64,000 bases of DNA from Merluccius polli (lineage: Eukaryota > Chordata > Actinopteri > Gadiformes > Merlucciidae): NCBI GenBank assembly GCA_030340625.1, contig JAOPHQ010003979.1, positions 518,501 through 582,500 of the forward strand, given 5' to 3'. How positions within the stretch are numbered: the stretch's first letter is position 1; each line of letters opens with the position of its first letter. The notes under the pieces are model-generated. The model saw only the letters and a list, made by a program, of their open reading frames with translations, had not been told where the DNA came from and ran no database searches. Position numbers and translations under genes: made by a program. Of the stretch, positions 22,581 through 32,306 are shown piece by piece.

Positions 22581-23411
22581 TTAGAATGCAGTAGCTGGAA
22601 GGGTGGCTTGCTGAATTGTTCCTGACATCTTGTCGTCTTCTCCAGACAGAGCGTTTAGATGGCCGGGAAAAAAATCAATGTTAGATAAATGGTGTTCAGT
22701 TTGTGCACCAAGTTCCGCACCCCTCTGCTCTTTCCACAAGTGCTCATACTCCTGCTTGAGCTCCTGGTAGGAGCGGGAGAAGGTGTGAAAGATAGAGGTG
22801 GCCGGGAACGCCATGATGAGGATCCCGCTCAGGATGCTTGTGAGCGCCACAATCTGTCCGGGTATGCTGTGCGGCACCATGTCGCCGTAGCCCACCGTCG
22901 TCATGGAGATGATGGCCCACCAGTACGATGCCGGTATGCTGCTGAAGCTTTGGTGGGGAGGCGTGGCTGAAAATGGTGCCAGTTCACTCTCGGCCAGGTG
23001 GACCAGCGGGGAAAAGAGAGCCACAGCCACGCAGACGAACAAGAGGAGCAAGCCAAACTCCCTCATGCTGCGCTGCATGGTCAAGCCTAGAGTCTGCAGG
23101 CCCAAGGAGTGGCGGGCCAGCCGCATGACATACAGGATCCGCAGAGCCCTCAGCAGACGCAGGATCAGCCCCAGTTTGTCCAAGTAACCACGGCTGCTGT
23201 TGACGTCCTGATGCGGGTCGTCTCGGATCTCTACGGCGAGGGTCACGTAGTACGGCAGGATGGCAATGGCGTCGATGATGTTGAGAGGGCCACGTACAAA
23301 GGTCAGCTTGCTCTGGGCGTTGACAAACCGCAGCACAAACTCCAAGGTGAACCAGGCTACACAGATGGACTCTACAACAAACATGCTCTGACACTTTTGG
23401 GAGCATTCACC
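22581..23411 (-). CDS. kcng4: Kv6-type potassium channel subunit, exon 2 (S2 to C-terminus)
   Basis: This is the second coding exon of a modifier voltage-gated potassium channel subunit. The acceptor is a T-rich tract plus AG at 23413-23412, and the exon opens in phase 0 with GECSQKC, as in Kv6 proteins. In the joined 546-residue numbering it encodes S2 (about 280-300), S3 (GPLNIIDAIAILPYY), the S4 voltage sensor with regularly spaced arginines (about 354-375), S5, and the selectivity filter TTVGYGD (441-447). S6 has FPATS in place of the PVP bend of Kv1-4 channels, as in other electrically silent subunits. Such subunits do not form channels alone but join Kv2 subunits and shift their gating. 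KCNG4 is the closest relative by eye; the a/b fish paralogue is not resolved. Confidence 0.9.
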   Translation of the reverse strand, partial: GECSQKCQSMFVVESICVAWFTLEFVLRFVNAQSKLTFVRGPLNIIDAIAILPYYVTLAVEIRDDPHQDVNSSRGYLDKLGLILRLLRALRILYVMRLARHSLGLQTLGLTMQRSMREFGLLLLFVCVAVALFSPLVHLAESELAPFSATPPHQSFSSIPASYWWAIISMTTVGYGDMVPHSIPGQIVALTSILSGILIMAFPATSIFHTFSRSYQELKQEYEHLWKEQRGAELGAQTEHHLSNIDFFPGHLNALSGEDDKMSGTIQQATLPATAF

Positions 23412-23599
23412 CTAAAAAAACACAAAACACGTGTGAGGAGCGATTCACTTCTCGGACTATACATAAAAGTTAAATACAAAAAGCAATTGTCATTTTGAGG
23501 TGCACAGCTTTAGCTGCCCAACTCCTATTATCTATTAAACAATGGTGTTCATACTTTGAGAGGTAACTTTAAATGTTAAATGTAAATTATTAGAAATAT

Positions 23600-23990
23600 T
23601 AGACTTTTAAACCAAAAACACCCTAGCAACCATCTCAAAACCATATAAACCATCTAGAACACCCTAGCAACCACCTAGAACAGCCTAGCAACCATCCAGA
23701 AAACCTTAGCAACCACCTAGAACAGCCTAGCAACCATCCAGAAAACCTTAGCAACCACCTAGAACCTTCTAACAACCACCTAGAACACCATATAAACCAT
23801 CTAGAACATAGCAACCACCCAGATCACCCAAGCAATTACCTAGAACACCTTAGCAACCATCTAGAACAACCTACCTAGCAACCACCTAGAACACCCTAGC
23901 AACCATACAGAACACCCTGGCAGCCACCTAGAATACCCCAGGAACCCCCCAGAACACCCTAGCAACCACCTACAAGACCAGCAACTGCAG
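23600..23990. repeat. CCTAGCAACCACCTAGAACA minisatellite, array 1
   Basis: About 15 imperfect tandem units of 22-26 bp built on CTAGCAACCACCTAGAACAC. The array ends in GACCAGCAACTGCAGAAC directly before an integrase-like coding fragment. A second array of the same unit, ending in nearly the same words, lies at 30226-30520 in the same intron. Confidence 0.9.
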
Positions 23991-23997
23991 AACAGGC

Positions 23998-24701
23998 TAT
24001 GGAGGGATTTCTGGATTGCAGTGACCAATGTCTACTATAACGCACTACCTCGAAGAGAAAGGCCACCTCGACCTTTCAGATCAAACCTATCTCTTCTGTT
24101 GCCATTATGTATTTCTGTGTCGCAGCTTCAAAATGAACTGGACACTTTTCGCAATGGTTGGGACAACCATCCATTAAGAACAGAAGGTAACATGACCCCT
24201 GATCAGCTGTGGGTTATGGGACAAGTCCACCATCCTATTCCAAATCCTGATAACTTGGAGGTATGCTTTTTTTCTTCATTATTGGCTTAAAATATGCCAT
24301 TGAAAATTAGAAACTTTACACATTGTCCACAGTACAAATCAACTATCATTAAAACAATATAGTAAAAGTAGGTTGTTTATGAATTGAATATTCATCCGTA
24401 CTCCCATATTAGTTATATGGTGGCCAATCTCAGTCATGATTACAAGCACATGCACTCGAGTAGAAAAACATTTTACTATATTGAACTACTGTCTAACTTC
24501 TAACTCTACTTTTTGTAGGAATTGAACATTCCTCAAATTGATTGGGAGAGTAGTGGCCTCCCTCATGATGATAACTTAGGGGTCATCAATCCTGTGACTG
24601 GCTGCCCATTGACTGATAAGCAGATGACAGCACTAATGGCTGCTGTAGATCCTAATGCCCATTCTCAGTCCTTTGAAAGTGAGACCTACATGTCTACATG
24701 A
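23998..24701 (+). pseudogene. C-terminal fragment of a transposon integrase-core protein
   Basis: Plus-strand sequence encodes WRDFWIAVTNVYYNAL, a divergent stretch, then NELDTFRNGWDNHPLRTEGN and MTPDQLWVMGQ. It resembles the end of a retroviral-integrase-like (rve) domain found in many uncharacterised fish proteins of mobile origin. A donor (GAG|GTATGC at 24260/24261) and an acceptor (TTTTGTAG ending 24518) join it in phase 0 to a second segment, 24519-24701, ending in TGA. The catalytic N-terminal part is absent upstream, where a minisatellite begins, so this is a truncated copy that keeps its splice sites. The family is inferred from memory of similar proteins. Confidence 0.55.
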
Positions 24702-25299
24702 CCAGCATGCTCTCAGTGTGAATTACAAGTACACTCAAAGTACCTGGATGGCATACTAAATTCAGAATAAATTGCTAAAATAAATAATTACTGAAGTCAT
24801 TGGATTTTCATTGATCTTAATGGACGGTATCCATGAAGATGCTGTAGTAAAATTCACTTTGTATTGGCTATAATCCCAGAGAAAACATGTCAGAACATCA
24901 AATTCTTGATGAGAAAATAGGTACTTTAGATCATATGAGTCTTTGTGCTATTTTAAAAAAAGTATCACAATTTCATGGTCTTTAGCACAAAGGTCTATTT
25001 TAGCTAAGTAGCCCAATTCATTCTGGGTCATTTCGGACAGGTCAACACTAACTGCTAAATTATTAGTTTTGCTGTGGATACTGGGAGCGATAGGGAGTGG
25101 CATCTAGTATCTAATATGTTGCTACATGAAAGAGGGTCTCCTCACACTCACTACTTTACCCCGTGCCCTCACACTACATCTTACAATTGCAAATACATTA
25201 TTAGACAGTTAATGCACAGAAAGGTGGAAAACATATTAACTTACAAGTCAGTTGACAGACTTCGTATTTTATTAAATTGCAAGCTAAATTGCTTCTAGC

Positions 25300-25980
25300 T
25301 AGGGGTGACCCCGAATAGTCGACTATTCAACGATTCGATCGAAGGAGCCTGATTCGACTACCAATCTCATAGTCGAATCGTCAGCAAAACACAGGATCAT
25401 TCCATTCGGGCTATAGGCGGTGCTGAATGTTTGATTTTACATATAGTTTCTTTCTCCCAATAAATCATGATATATAGCCTATTTTTGTATAAATATCAAG
25501 TGCAAAACACACTGCCGCTGCAGCGCCGCGGCGCGTCTATGACACAAGTGCCGCCCCTAGCACACATAGGAAGTGTCGCGCTGCGGCGCGTCAACAGGAA
25601 TATAGTCGTCTCCGGAGCAGAAGAACAGGAATATAGTCGTCTCCGGAGCAGAAGAAAAAAAAAGGAAAAAAAAAAGCGCCTTTTCGGCGGCACTTGACGC
25701 GCGGCGACGCTGTGAAATAGGACAGTGGCGTGAAGTGTAGCGGGGCGGTGTGGGGTGTAAATAGAAAATAATAGGGGCGGCTCGAAATTGTAATCGAAAT
25801 TGTTTAATTGAGTGTTTCAGCTCTTTAGTCTGGTGTGGAAAAAATGGAAGCCAATGTCGCAAATGAGAATATGGATCAATGAGCAAAAAAAACCAAACAT
25901 AATTCGACGATCAGTCGACTATAGGCAAGACTTGACGAATCAGATTCGACTATGTAAATTCTTAGTCGGGGACACCCCTA
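25300..25980. mobile_element. Non-autonomous hAT element
   Basis: Inverted ends TAGGGGTGACCCCGA and TAGGGGTGTCCCCGA with subterminal ATTCGACTA motifs repeated in both orientations. Flanks CTTCTAGC (25292-25299) and GTTCTAGC (25981-25988) match at seven of eight positions, fitting an 8-bp hAT duplication with one change. A 31-bp-class unit (AACAGGAATATAGTCGTCTC...) is tandemly duplicated at about 25592-25655. Confidence 0.8.
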
Positions 25981-26239
25981 GTTCTAGCTTGGTTGAACAA
26001 CTAGCCACATTTTAAAAACTTTTTTGGGGATCTTGAACAAAGTAAAAATAATCATCTACAGATCCTCCACAGATACTCCAACTTCCTATTGAAAAAAAAA
26101 AAAAATTGAATAACTAAATTATGACAGGGCTTAAGTGTACATCCCTCCTATTCATTTGTACACGTTTTGGTAAACCTACAAATTAGCTGTAAAACATTGC
26201 CGGTGGCTTATTCAATCCAATTTAAAAATTACAGGGAAT

Positions 26240-26259
26240 GTTGGGGGGGGGGGGGGGGC
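26240..26259. repeat. Poly-G tract
   Basis: About 15 consecutive G residues follow GTTGGG. The exact length is likely to be unreliable in assembly. Confidence 0.8.
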
Positions 26260-26401
26260 ATTTACATATTGACATTTACAAATTTCCAGAATATTTTTAA
26301 CATGGAAATAGTGTACTAGAATGTGGAAATACATTTTTTAATCTCACAACCCATGGCATTGACACTGCCCTTTTGAGGATTTAAATCCTTCCAAAAACAT
26401 A

Positions 26402-28399
26402 ATTTACATTTAGGGCATTTAGCAGACGCTTTTGTTCAAAGCGACTTAAAATAAGTACATTTGTTAGGAGAAAGTGCAACACTAAACCACTATCAGTAGA
26501 GTAACTGTGCGTTCACACCAGAAGCGAATTGAGCGACCAAATCGCCGGAAGTCATTCACTTTCTATGGGCAAGAGCGTCCAAAGCGTCACAAGCGACCAA
26601 CGCTACCAGCGTCAAAAGTTGAGCGTCCAGAGCGTCCAAAAAAAGTTGAAGACAGTTTAACTTTATGCAAATTACTATGACGCGTTTCAGTGGCAAAAAC
26701 TGACAGCCAATCTGAATGTAGACGCTCTCCGCTTGCGTGGGTCCCAGGGAACACCGGCACTTTGGTTCCTACTGTACTTTGTTGGTTCCTACTGTAAAAT
26801 GTCGACGGAAAAGTTAATGGCGGCTGTGGCGGGGCACCCGGTGTTGTACGATCCAAGCCTTTTTTATTTCAGAGACAATACCGTAATAATCAGCTTAAAT
26901 ATCATGTTTACAAGCACACGCACGAAGCGGGCCGCCTATTAACGGCATGGACCAAGCGGTTCTGGACCAGGAAGGAGACATTGAACACTTTTAATAATCG
27001 TATTTACCGTATAACTGCACACAACTTTATTTAAAAGCAATCAAATGGAAAACATGTTTGTATTTTGGTGTCCGGTGCGTGTGGATGTGCGGCTCCTCCG
27101 GCGGAGCGGTTCATGTTAATAGCGGAGTCCGGGAGGGTTCACCTTCACGGCGTAGTTACGAGGGATGTGCGACTATCGTTTATCAAACAAGCAAAACCGT
27201 CTCTGCAATATGGCCAAAGTGTGTGGGAGTTCACTCTTTGATATGGCTGTCTAAAAGCATACGGCTCCTTTAAATGCATCTGCATAATTTAATTGTACGT
27301 CATGAGCGTCTTGAGCGACAAAAGCTAACAAAAATATTCGCAGCGAATCTTTATGAGCGACCAAAGCGTCTTTGCAGCGCAATTCGCTTCTGGTGTGAAC
27401 GCACAGTAAGGATTTCACAAGAACGACTTTCAAGCACACCTAATTACTAAGTTAACCGATTGCTAGTATACAAAAGAGATAAGTGCGAAAATACTAAGCG
27501 CAGAATATCAAAGTAAGAGCCAGGGCATACAAACATAGAATGATTGCAAAGTAGTTGTTTTTTTTTAGTGGGAGGGGGGGGTGGAGAAGTACAGGAAGGA
27601 ATGCTAAGCAGGGTCCAGGTGAACTCTGAACAGGTGAGTCTTGAGTCTCTTGCGGAAGCAAGTGATCGACTCTGCAGTCCTCACGTCAGCAGGGAGGTCG
27701 TTCCACCATAGTGGCGCCAAGACAGAGAAGAGTTGTGACTTGGCTGTGCGACCTTTGCTTGCTCTCAGGGATGGCGGTAACAGCCGGCGGGCCGAGGTAG
27801 TTGCGCGGTGGGCTCCAGCCGGGGCGTGCGGTCTGACTAGTGCTTGGAGGTAAGTCGGGGTGGTTCCGTTGACGGCCTTGTAGGTCAGTACCATCGTCTT
27901 GAATCTAATACGAGCTGCTACAGGGAGCCAGTGAAGGTCGCAGAAGAGAGGGATCACGTGGGAGAACTTCGGCAGGTTGTGCACGAGTCGTGCTGCCGCG
28001 GTCTGGACACGCTGCAAAGGCTTGATGGCGGAGGCAGGGAGTCCAGCCAGGAGTGAGTTGCAGTAGTCGAGGCGGGAGACGACGAGTTCTTGGACCAAGA
28101 GCTGCGCTGCTTCCCTCGTGAGGAAGGGTCGTTGTAGAGAGCAAATCTGCAGGATCGGGTCACCGCGGTGATGTTGGCTGTGCAGCGCAGTTGGTCATCC
28201 AGTATGATGCCGAGGTTCCTCGCAATGGTGAAGGACCCACCACAGCATCCTCAACAGTTACCAGTAGGTCCATTTGAGGGCGGTCTTTCCCCGGCAAGAA
28301 GAGGAGCTCAGTCTTGTTGAGGTTGAGCTTCAGGTGGTGCGCAGACGTCCAGGTGCTGATGTCTGCCAGACAATCTGAGATGCATAATCTGATGTGGAA
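26402..28399 (-). mobile_element. L2-type LINE 3-prime half, split by a Harbinger element
   Basis: Minus-strand frames at 28405-28160 and 28098-27604 encode the end of an L2 reverse transcriptase (WTSAHHLKLNLNKTELLF) and the conserved C-terminal region (SRLDYCNSLLAGLP, LVHNLPK, FKTMVLTYKAVNG, PLWWNDLP). The 3-prime UTR runs left and ends near 26402 with the common fish L2 tail (GGGCATTTAGCAGACGC on the plus strand). The Harbinger element at 26505-27406 sits inside that UTR. The frame is broken near 28140. The 5-prime truncation point at about 28400 abuts a HECT fragment. Confidence 0.8.
26505..27406. mobile_element. Non-autonomous PIF/Harbinger element, copy 2
   Basis: This 902-bp element has inverted ends CTGTGCGTTCACACCAGAAG and complement, flanked by TAA at 26502-26504 and 27407-27409. 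It is homologous along its length to the element at 9362-10254 in opposite orientation. On the plus strand 26799-26872 encodes MSTEKLMAAVAGHPVLYD, matching the start of the MADF DNA-binding domain of Harbinger accessory proteins. The rest of that protein is missing. Confidence 0.88.
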
Positions 28400-28580
28400 A
28401 TGCACATCTGCAAATCCACCCTAAAGGACGCAAAGTCACAATAGCAACCTGGCAGTCGAAGGGTTTGAAAGCAGGTGGATGCATTTGGCAGGTTGCAGTT
28501 GACAATCTACAACTTCAGGTCTCCTGTCAGCACCTCCCATCCCACCCAGAATTTCACCAGGTCCCTCAGGTCTTTGCTGC
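28390..28580 (-). pseudogene. HECT-domain fragment of a G2E3-like ligase
   Basis: On the minus strand an acceptor-like pyrimidine tract plus CAG (near 28580) precedes a segment with LVKFWVGWEVLTGDL, then ASTCFQTLRLPG and a final ISTSDYA-like end. These match the C-terminal lobe of HECT ubiquitin ligase domains of the G2E3-like type that are abundant in fish genomes. An in-frame stop after GDLKL breaks the frame, and the final catalytic-lobe residues are cut by the L2 insertion. It cannot encode an active ligase. Confidence 0.5.
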
Positions 28581-29599
28581 ATGCTTAAAGAAAAACAATT
28601 GCGTCATTATTCACACAATGTGAGCATATTAGCATGAAACACGCTTTATTTCACTGGTTGCAACAGTTTCAAATTCCTGGCATGTTAATTGAAAGTGTAA
28701 TTCACCCATTCACTCAACCATTTTATAATCAAATCTAAGAGTAAATTAAAGTGAAACTGTACCACAGTGCAATTTAAAAAAATGCTGTCTTCAACAGGCA
28801 GGTGCAAAGTTATCCTGTGGAGATTGGCTGCAAAAAGACAATTGATACTTTTCCAACCCTTGATAAAACAGAAATGGTCCCCAATTAAAAACACGTACCA
28901 GTCTCAATTAATTGGCGCAAATATCTAGCAATGCGGCATCTTGTTTCAATTGGGTATTCCTCATCATCTGTTTTTCCATTTGGCCAACAGATGTGGGAAA
29001 GGACCATCTGAAAGAAAAGAGCTCCTTTTCTGAAAAAATACTGGTAACTAACAGTTACAAGATTTATTCTATATCTGACAAAATTGTGCCTTTCTAAGTC
29101 ATGAGTTTAATGTTATTAAAGACAGGACAGTTGAAGTGACTTCATGGAGGTGGACTTGACTGTACATTATATGTAAGTGAGATGATGCGTAATTCCATTT
29201 TACTTAAAAGGTCAAAATTTGGTCAGTGTGGAAAACAACCATCTATTTTTTATTAACTAGTCTTAGCCATACTTGTGAATGTATTTTTTAATGGGATATA
29301 TATCAATGCTTAACCAAATTTAAGGGCCAAATTTACCTCAGGATTGCATGCATATTCAGACTCCATTGGAAAGATCTCCACATCCTTCCTTTCAATAAGG
29401 AGGGGCCACAATTGTGTTCCCTTGAGCCCCATAACACATTATCAACCCTGTATGTGATTTAATCAATCACACACACTAAAAATCTTAAAAAGGACCTTTA
29501 ATATAATAATTATATCAAATAATTGTATGCACCCGCACCCCCAACAAAATTGCCAGCTACCTTAACCCACCAGCTAAATAGCCTACCTTTGGCTAGGAC

Positions 29600-29911
29600 C
29601 TAAATAACTAGTTTAGTTAACATGGCAAACTGGCTTTTAAAACGGCATTTGCTGCCTTTGTCATAAAATTTACAGCATTTACCATTGTCCTGTCTAGTTA
29701 CAAAATGCATTACACGTGGATAGATGACGTAGCTAATAAAACTTTGGAGGAACTTACCGTAGCGTGACCTCTTCCTCCGGAGTTTATTGTTGCATACGAG
29801 AACGCCTGCAGATGCTGCACGGGTTCTCGAGTACAAGCTTTGTGATTGATTAGACACAGGATGCATTATATCGGTGTTCTGTTGCTCATCCTGAGTAACC
29901 CGGATTGACAT
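29600..29911 (-). other. Unrecognised open frame, possible 5-prime exon of the HECT remnant
   Basis: A 103-codon minus-strand frame contains a QNTDIMHPVSNQSQSLYSR segment followed by a basic KLRRKRSRYGKF stretch. The sequence after KFLQ has the start of a plausible donor. It lies upstream of, and on the same strand as, the HECT fragment, so it could be an early exon of that gene. I do not recognise any domain, and chance openness is possible. Confidence 0.3.
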
Positions 29912-30089
29912 TTTTAATCTGAATTTTTACAATATGAAATTTACAACATGAATTTTACAACTTGAATTTTTAACATTCATATTTTGGGAAGCTAGATTGT
30001 TAGATGTGAACTGTAAATGTTTTAATTCACACCGAACTAATTAAAAACTATGACATTCAAAGATAATTCAAATTCAAATGTATTGAATT

Positions 30090-30230
30090 TAAATTCACTG
30101 TATTGAATTCAACATTCTTTTAAATTCAGATCTTGTAGGGCACTAATTTGCTTGGATAATAAATTCAAATAATTGAATTCAACATTTGTTTAAATTCAGA
30201 TCTTGTAGGGCACTAATGTGCTTCCATACT
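30090..30230. repeat. Two-copy tandem repeat of about 71 bp
   Basis: The block from about 30101, with AATTGAATTCAACATT and GATCTTGTAGGGCACTAAT, is repeated from about 30172. It stands just before the second CTAGCAACC array. Confidence 0.75.
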
Positions 30231-30530
30231 AGAACACCCTAGCAACCACCTAGAACACCATATAAACCGCATAGAACAACCTAGCAACCACTCAGATCAC
30301 CCTAGCAATTATCTAGAACACCTTAGCAACCATCTAGATTAGAACAACCTACCTAACAACCACCTAGCAACCATACAGAATACCCTGGCAGCCACCTAGA
30401 ATACCCCAGGAACCCCCAGAACACCCTTGCAAACAACCTACAACACCCTAGCAACCACCCAGAAGACCATAGCAAACCAACAAGAACACCCTAGCAACCA
30501 TCCAGAAGACCAGCAACTGTGCAGAACCTA
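30226..30530. repeat. CCTAGCAACCACCTAGAACA minisatellite, array 2
   Basis: Same unit and same orientation as the array at 23600-23990, also ending in GACCAGCAACTG and GCAGAAC. The two arrays bracket the integrase-like and HECT-like fragments. Confidence 0.88.
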
Positions 30531-31383
30531 GAAGCAACATATTCATATTCAGAAACATATTTCAGCAAGCTGCACACCACAAAATCTGGTTATACCTGAA
30601 CTGACTGAAGCAAAATGTATTATTTTTTTCAATATCAAATCAATTTTCTAATACCAAACCATTTTCACGATATTCTGAATATTGTATCTTCCACCAAAAT
30701 AGTTTTGCTATAGATACATTTTGTAAATAACTAATAGCATTGGACCAATTACCCTCAAAATTCTGATTTATTTAATACTATAATGTGTGATTAAATAGGC
30801 CTATGATTAGGGTTATTTTATGTTAATTGTATCATTAAATTTAGTTAGACAAACTCTCAGTCGTAAATTCCTATTAAATTAATCCTAAAGATTGAATTAA
30901 AGCATATACCTGCTGTAGATGAACGATATAACAATTGCAATAACCTTCTTTACTTTATGATTAGTTCAAGCCTTTCTATAAATTCTCCTTGCACCTAGAG
31001 ATAGCTTCCTTCCTCTCTCCAATTGGAAGGTGTTATGTTAGTTAGAATTTGTATCTGACTACTTTATTGTGTAGATTCCTTTAGTGGTATTGCATTTCAG
31101 ACAGGTCCACTTCACCCTATAGTGTATTGCAAATTAACTTCTATTAATACTAACTACTAACTTTGAAGAAAACTCATCCTGTCCAATGTCCACTCCTGCA
31201 CTTTTAAATTCACCATAATAAAGTTTAACAGTTGCCTTCAGTTGGAGAAAGCTAGTCAGGCTATTATTCTCGTTGTAACTTCATGTTTCCTTTATTCTCT
31301 GAAGCCTTATGTGTGCTTTCTGTCTATTAATGCAATGGAGTTGGTCCTCCCATGTGTTACCATGGCTCTTTCTAAATACACAC

Positions 31384-32193
31384 CTTGGTTTCTTCCTCTC
31401 TGAGATTAGGCATGGTGCTGATGCACAGACTGACTACGGTGATGGTCACCATGATGATGGATAGACACGCAAACACCTTGCCCGCCAGGCCCGAGTGAGG
31501 GTTTTCCATGACCTCCCGCAGCGCTCCTATCAACCTCTGGTAGCCCTCCTCCGCCTCTTGGGGCACTTTCTTCAACGCACTCCTCCGCTGCCTCCACTCT
31601 TCCTCCTTGCGCTCCCGCTCAGCCACCTCCTCCACGCGAGTGATCATGCGGCGCCGGCAGCAGCGCTCCATGTGTCCCGGGGCCACGCCCCAGTAGTCCA
31701 GCTCGTCATGCAGCGCCACGGCGCACAGCTCCCGCAGCAGCCGCAGCTTGCCGGCGGCCAGGAAGTTGAGGATGACCCGGAAGGCGGTGGGGTTTCGGTC
31801 GAAGAAGAACTCCTTGCGGGCGTCGTCATAGTCGTCGCAGAGGCACGCTATCTCCTCAGGGCTGGTGCAGAAGCGCAGCCGGCCCAGCCTGCTGTGGGGG
31901 AACTGCTCCAAGGTGCTCCAGGGAAAGGTGTAGCGGTTCCCCCCCACGTTGACCAGCGCCTGCATGGCAGGGTCCACAGCGTAGCAGGCCTCCGGTGCGC
32001 GGAGCAGCTGAGCACGCTGGAAGTACACACCTTTGATGGTCTGTGTCTCTGGGATCTCGGTGAAGAAGCGGTCCAGGCTGCTGTCATCACTACTGACTGA
32101 GTAGGTGCTGAAGTCATGGTTGGCATTGCTGATGATGGGCATTTTTCTGGGATACTCTTTGTATGCGACCGCAGTTGAACAGCGATTAGGCAC
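31384..32193 (-). CDS. kcng4: Kv6-type potassium channel subunit, exon 1 (N-terminus, T1, S1)
   Basis: First coding exon of the channel gene, ending AAG|GTGTGT at 31384/31383 in phase 0 and joining GGT at 23411. In the long reading it supplies 270 residues: a variable start, the IKGVYFQR motif shared with KCNG4, then the T1 tetramerisation domain (about 80-182). T1 runs from VNVGGNRY through CDDYDD, EFFFDRNP and LRLLRELCA to YWGVAPGHMERCCRRR. A charged linker, ENPHSGLAGKVFACLSI and S1 (about 238-262) follow. The frame opens at 32193, but the second Met (32142, MPIISNANHDFS) is the more likely start. The preceding codons are less typical and a CCCAG possible acceptor lies just before it. A 2.7-kb palindromic transposon begins about 115 bp upstream. 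Confidence 0.9.
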
Positions 32194-32306
32194 GAGGGCA
32201 CACAGGAATCCTGATGCTGATCATAAAGGGAAAAAAATCCCAAATCACTTTGTTTGATTAAACAAACAATCAGTGAATTATATCTGGCCATGCCTTGTGG
32301 GTTAAT

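Larger units (their letters stand above)
23412..31383 (-). other. kcng4 intron, about 8 kb, rich in mobile DNA
   Basis: The donor at the left edge of exon 1 is GTGTGT and the acceptor is a T-run plus AG. Inside lie two arrays of one minisatellite, a piece of an integrase-core gene, a hAT MITE, an L2 LINE split by a Harbinger element, and a HECT-domain fragment. The stretches 24702-25290 and 28600-29590 hold no recognised feature apart from short unassigned frames. Sequence at 30530-31370 is AT-rich with nothing recognised. Confidence 0.8.

Noticed and set aside
25467..25886. Frames inside the hAT MITE at 25300-25980
   Set aside because: They include a tandem duplication and low-complexity lysine or serine/phenylalanine runs, with no transposase motif.
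31495..32100. 201-codon plus-strand frame
   Set aside because: It is antisense to kcng4 exon 1, a GC-rich coding exon that leaves shadow frames open.
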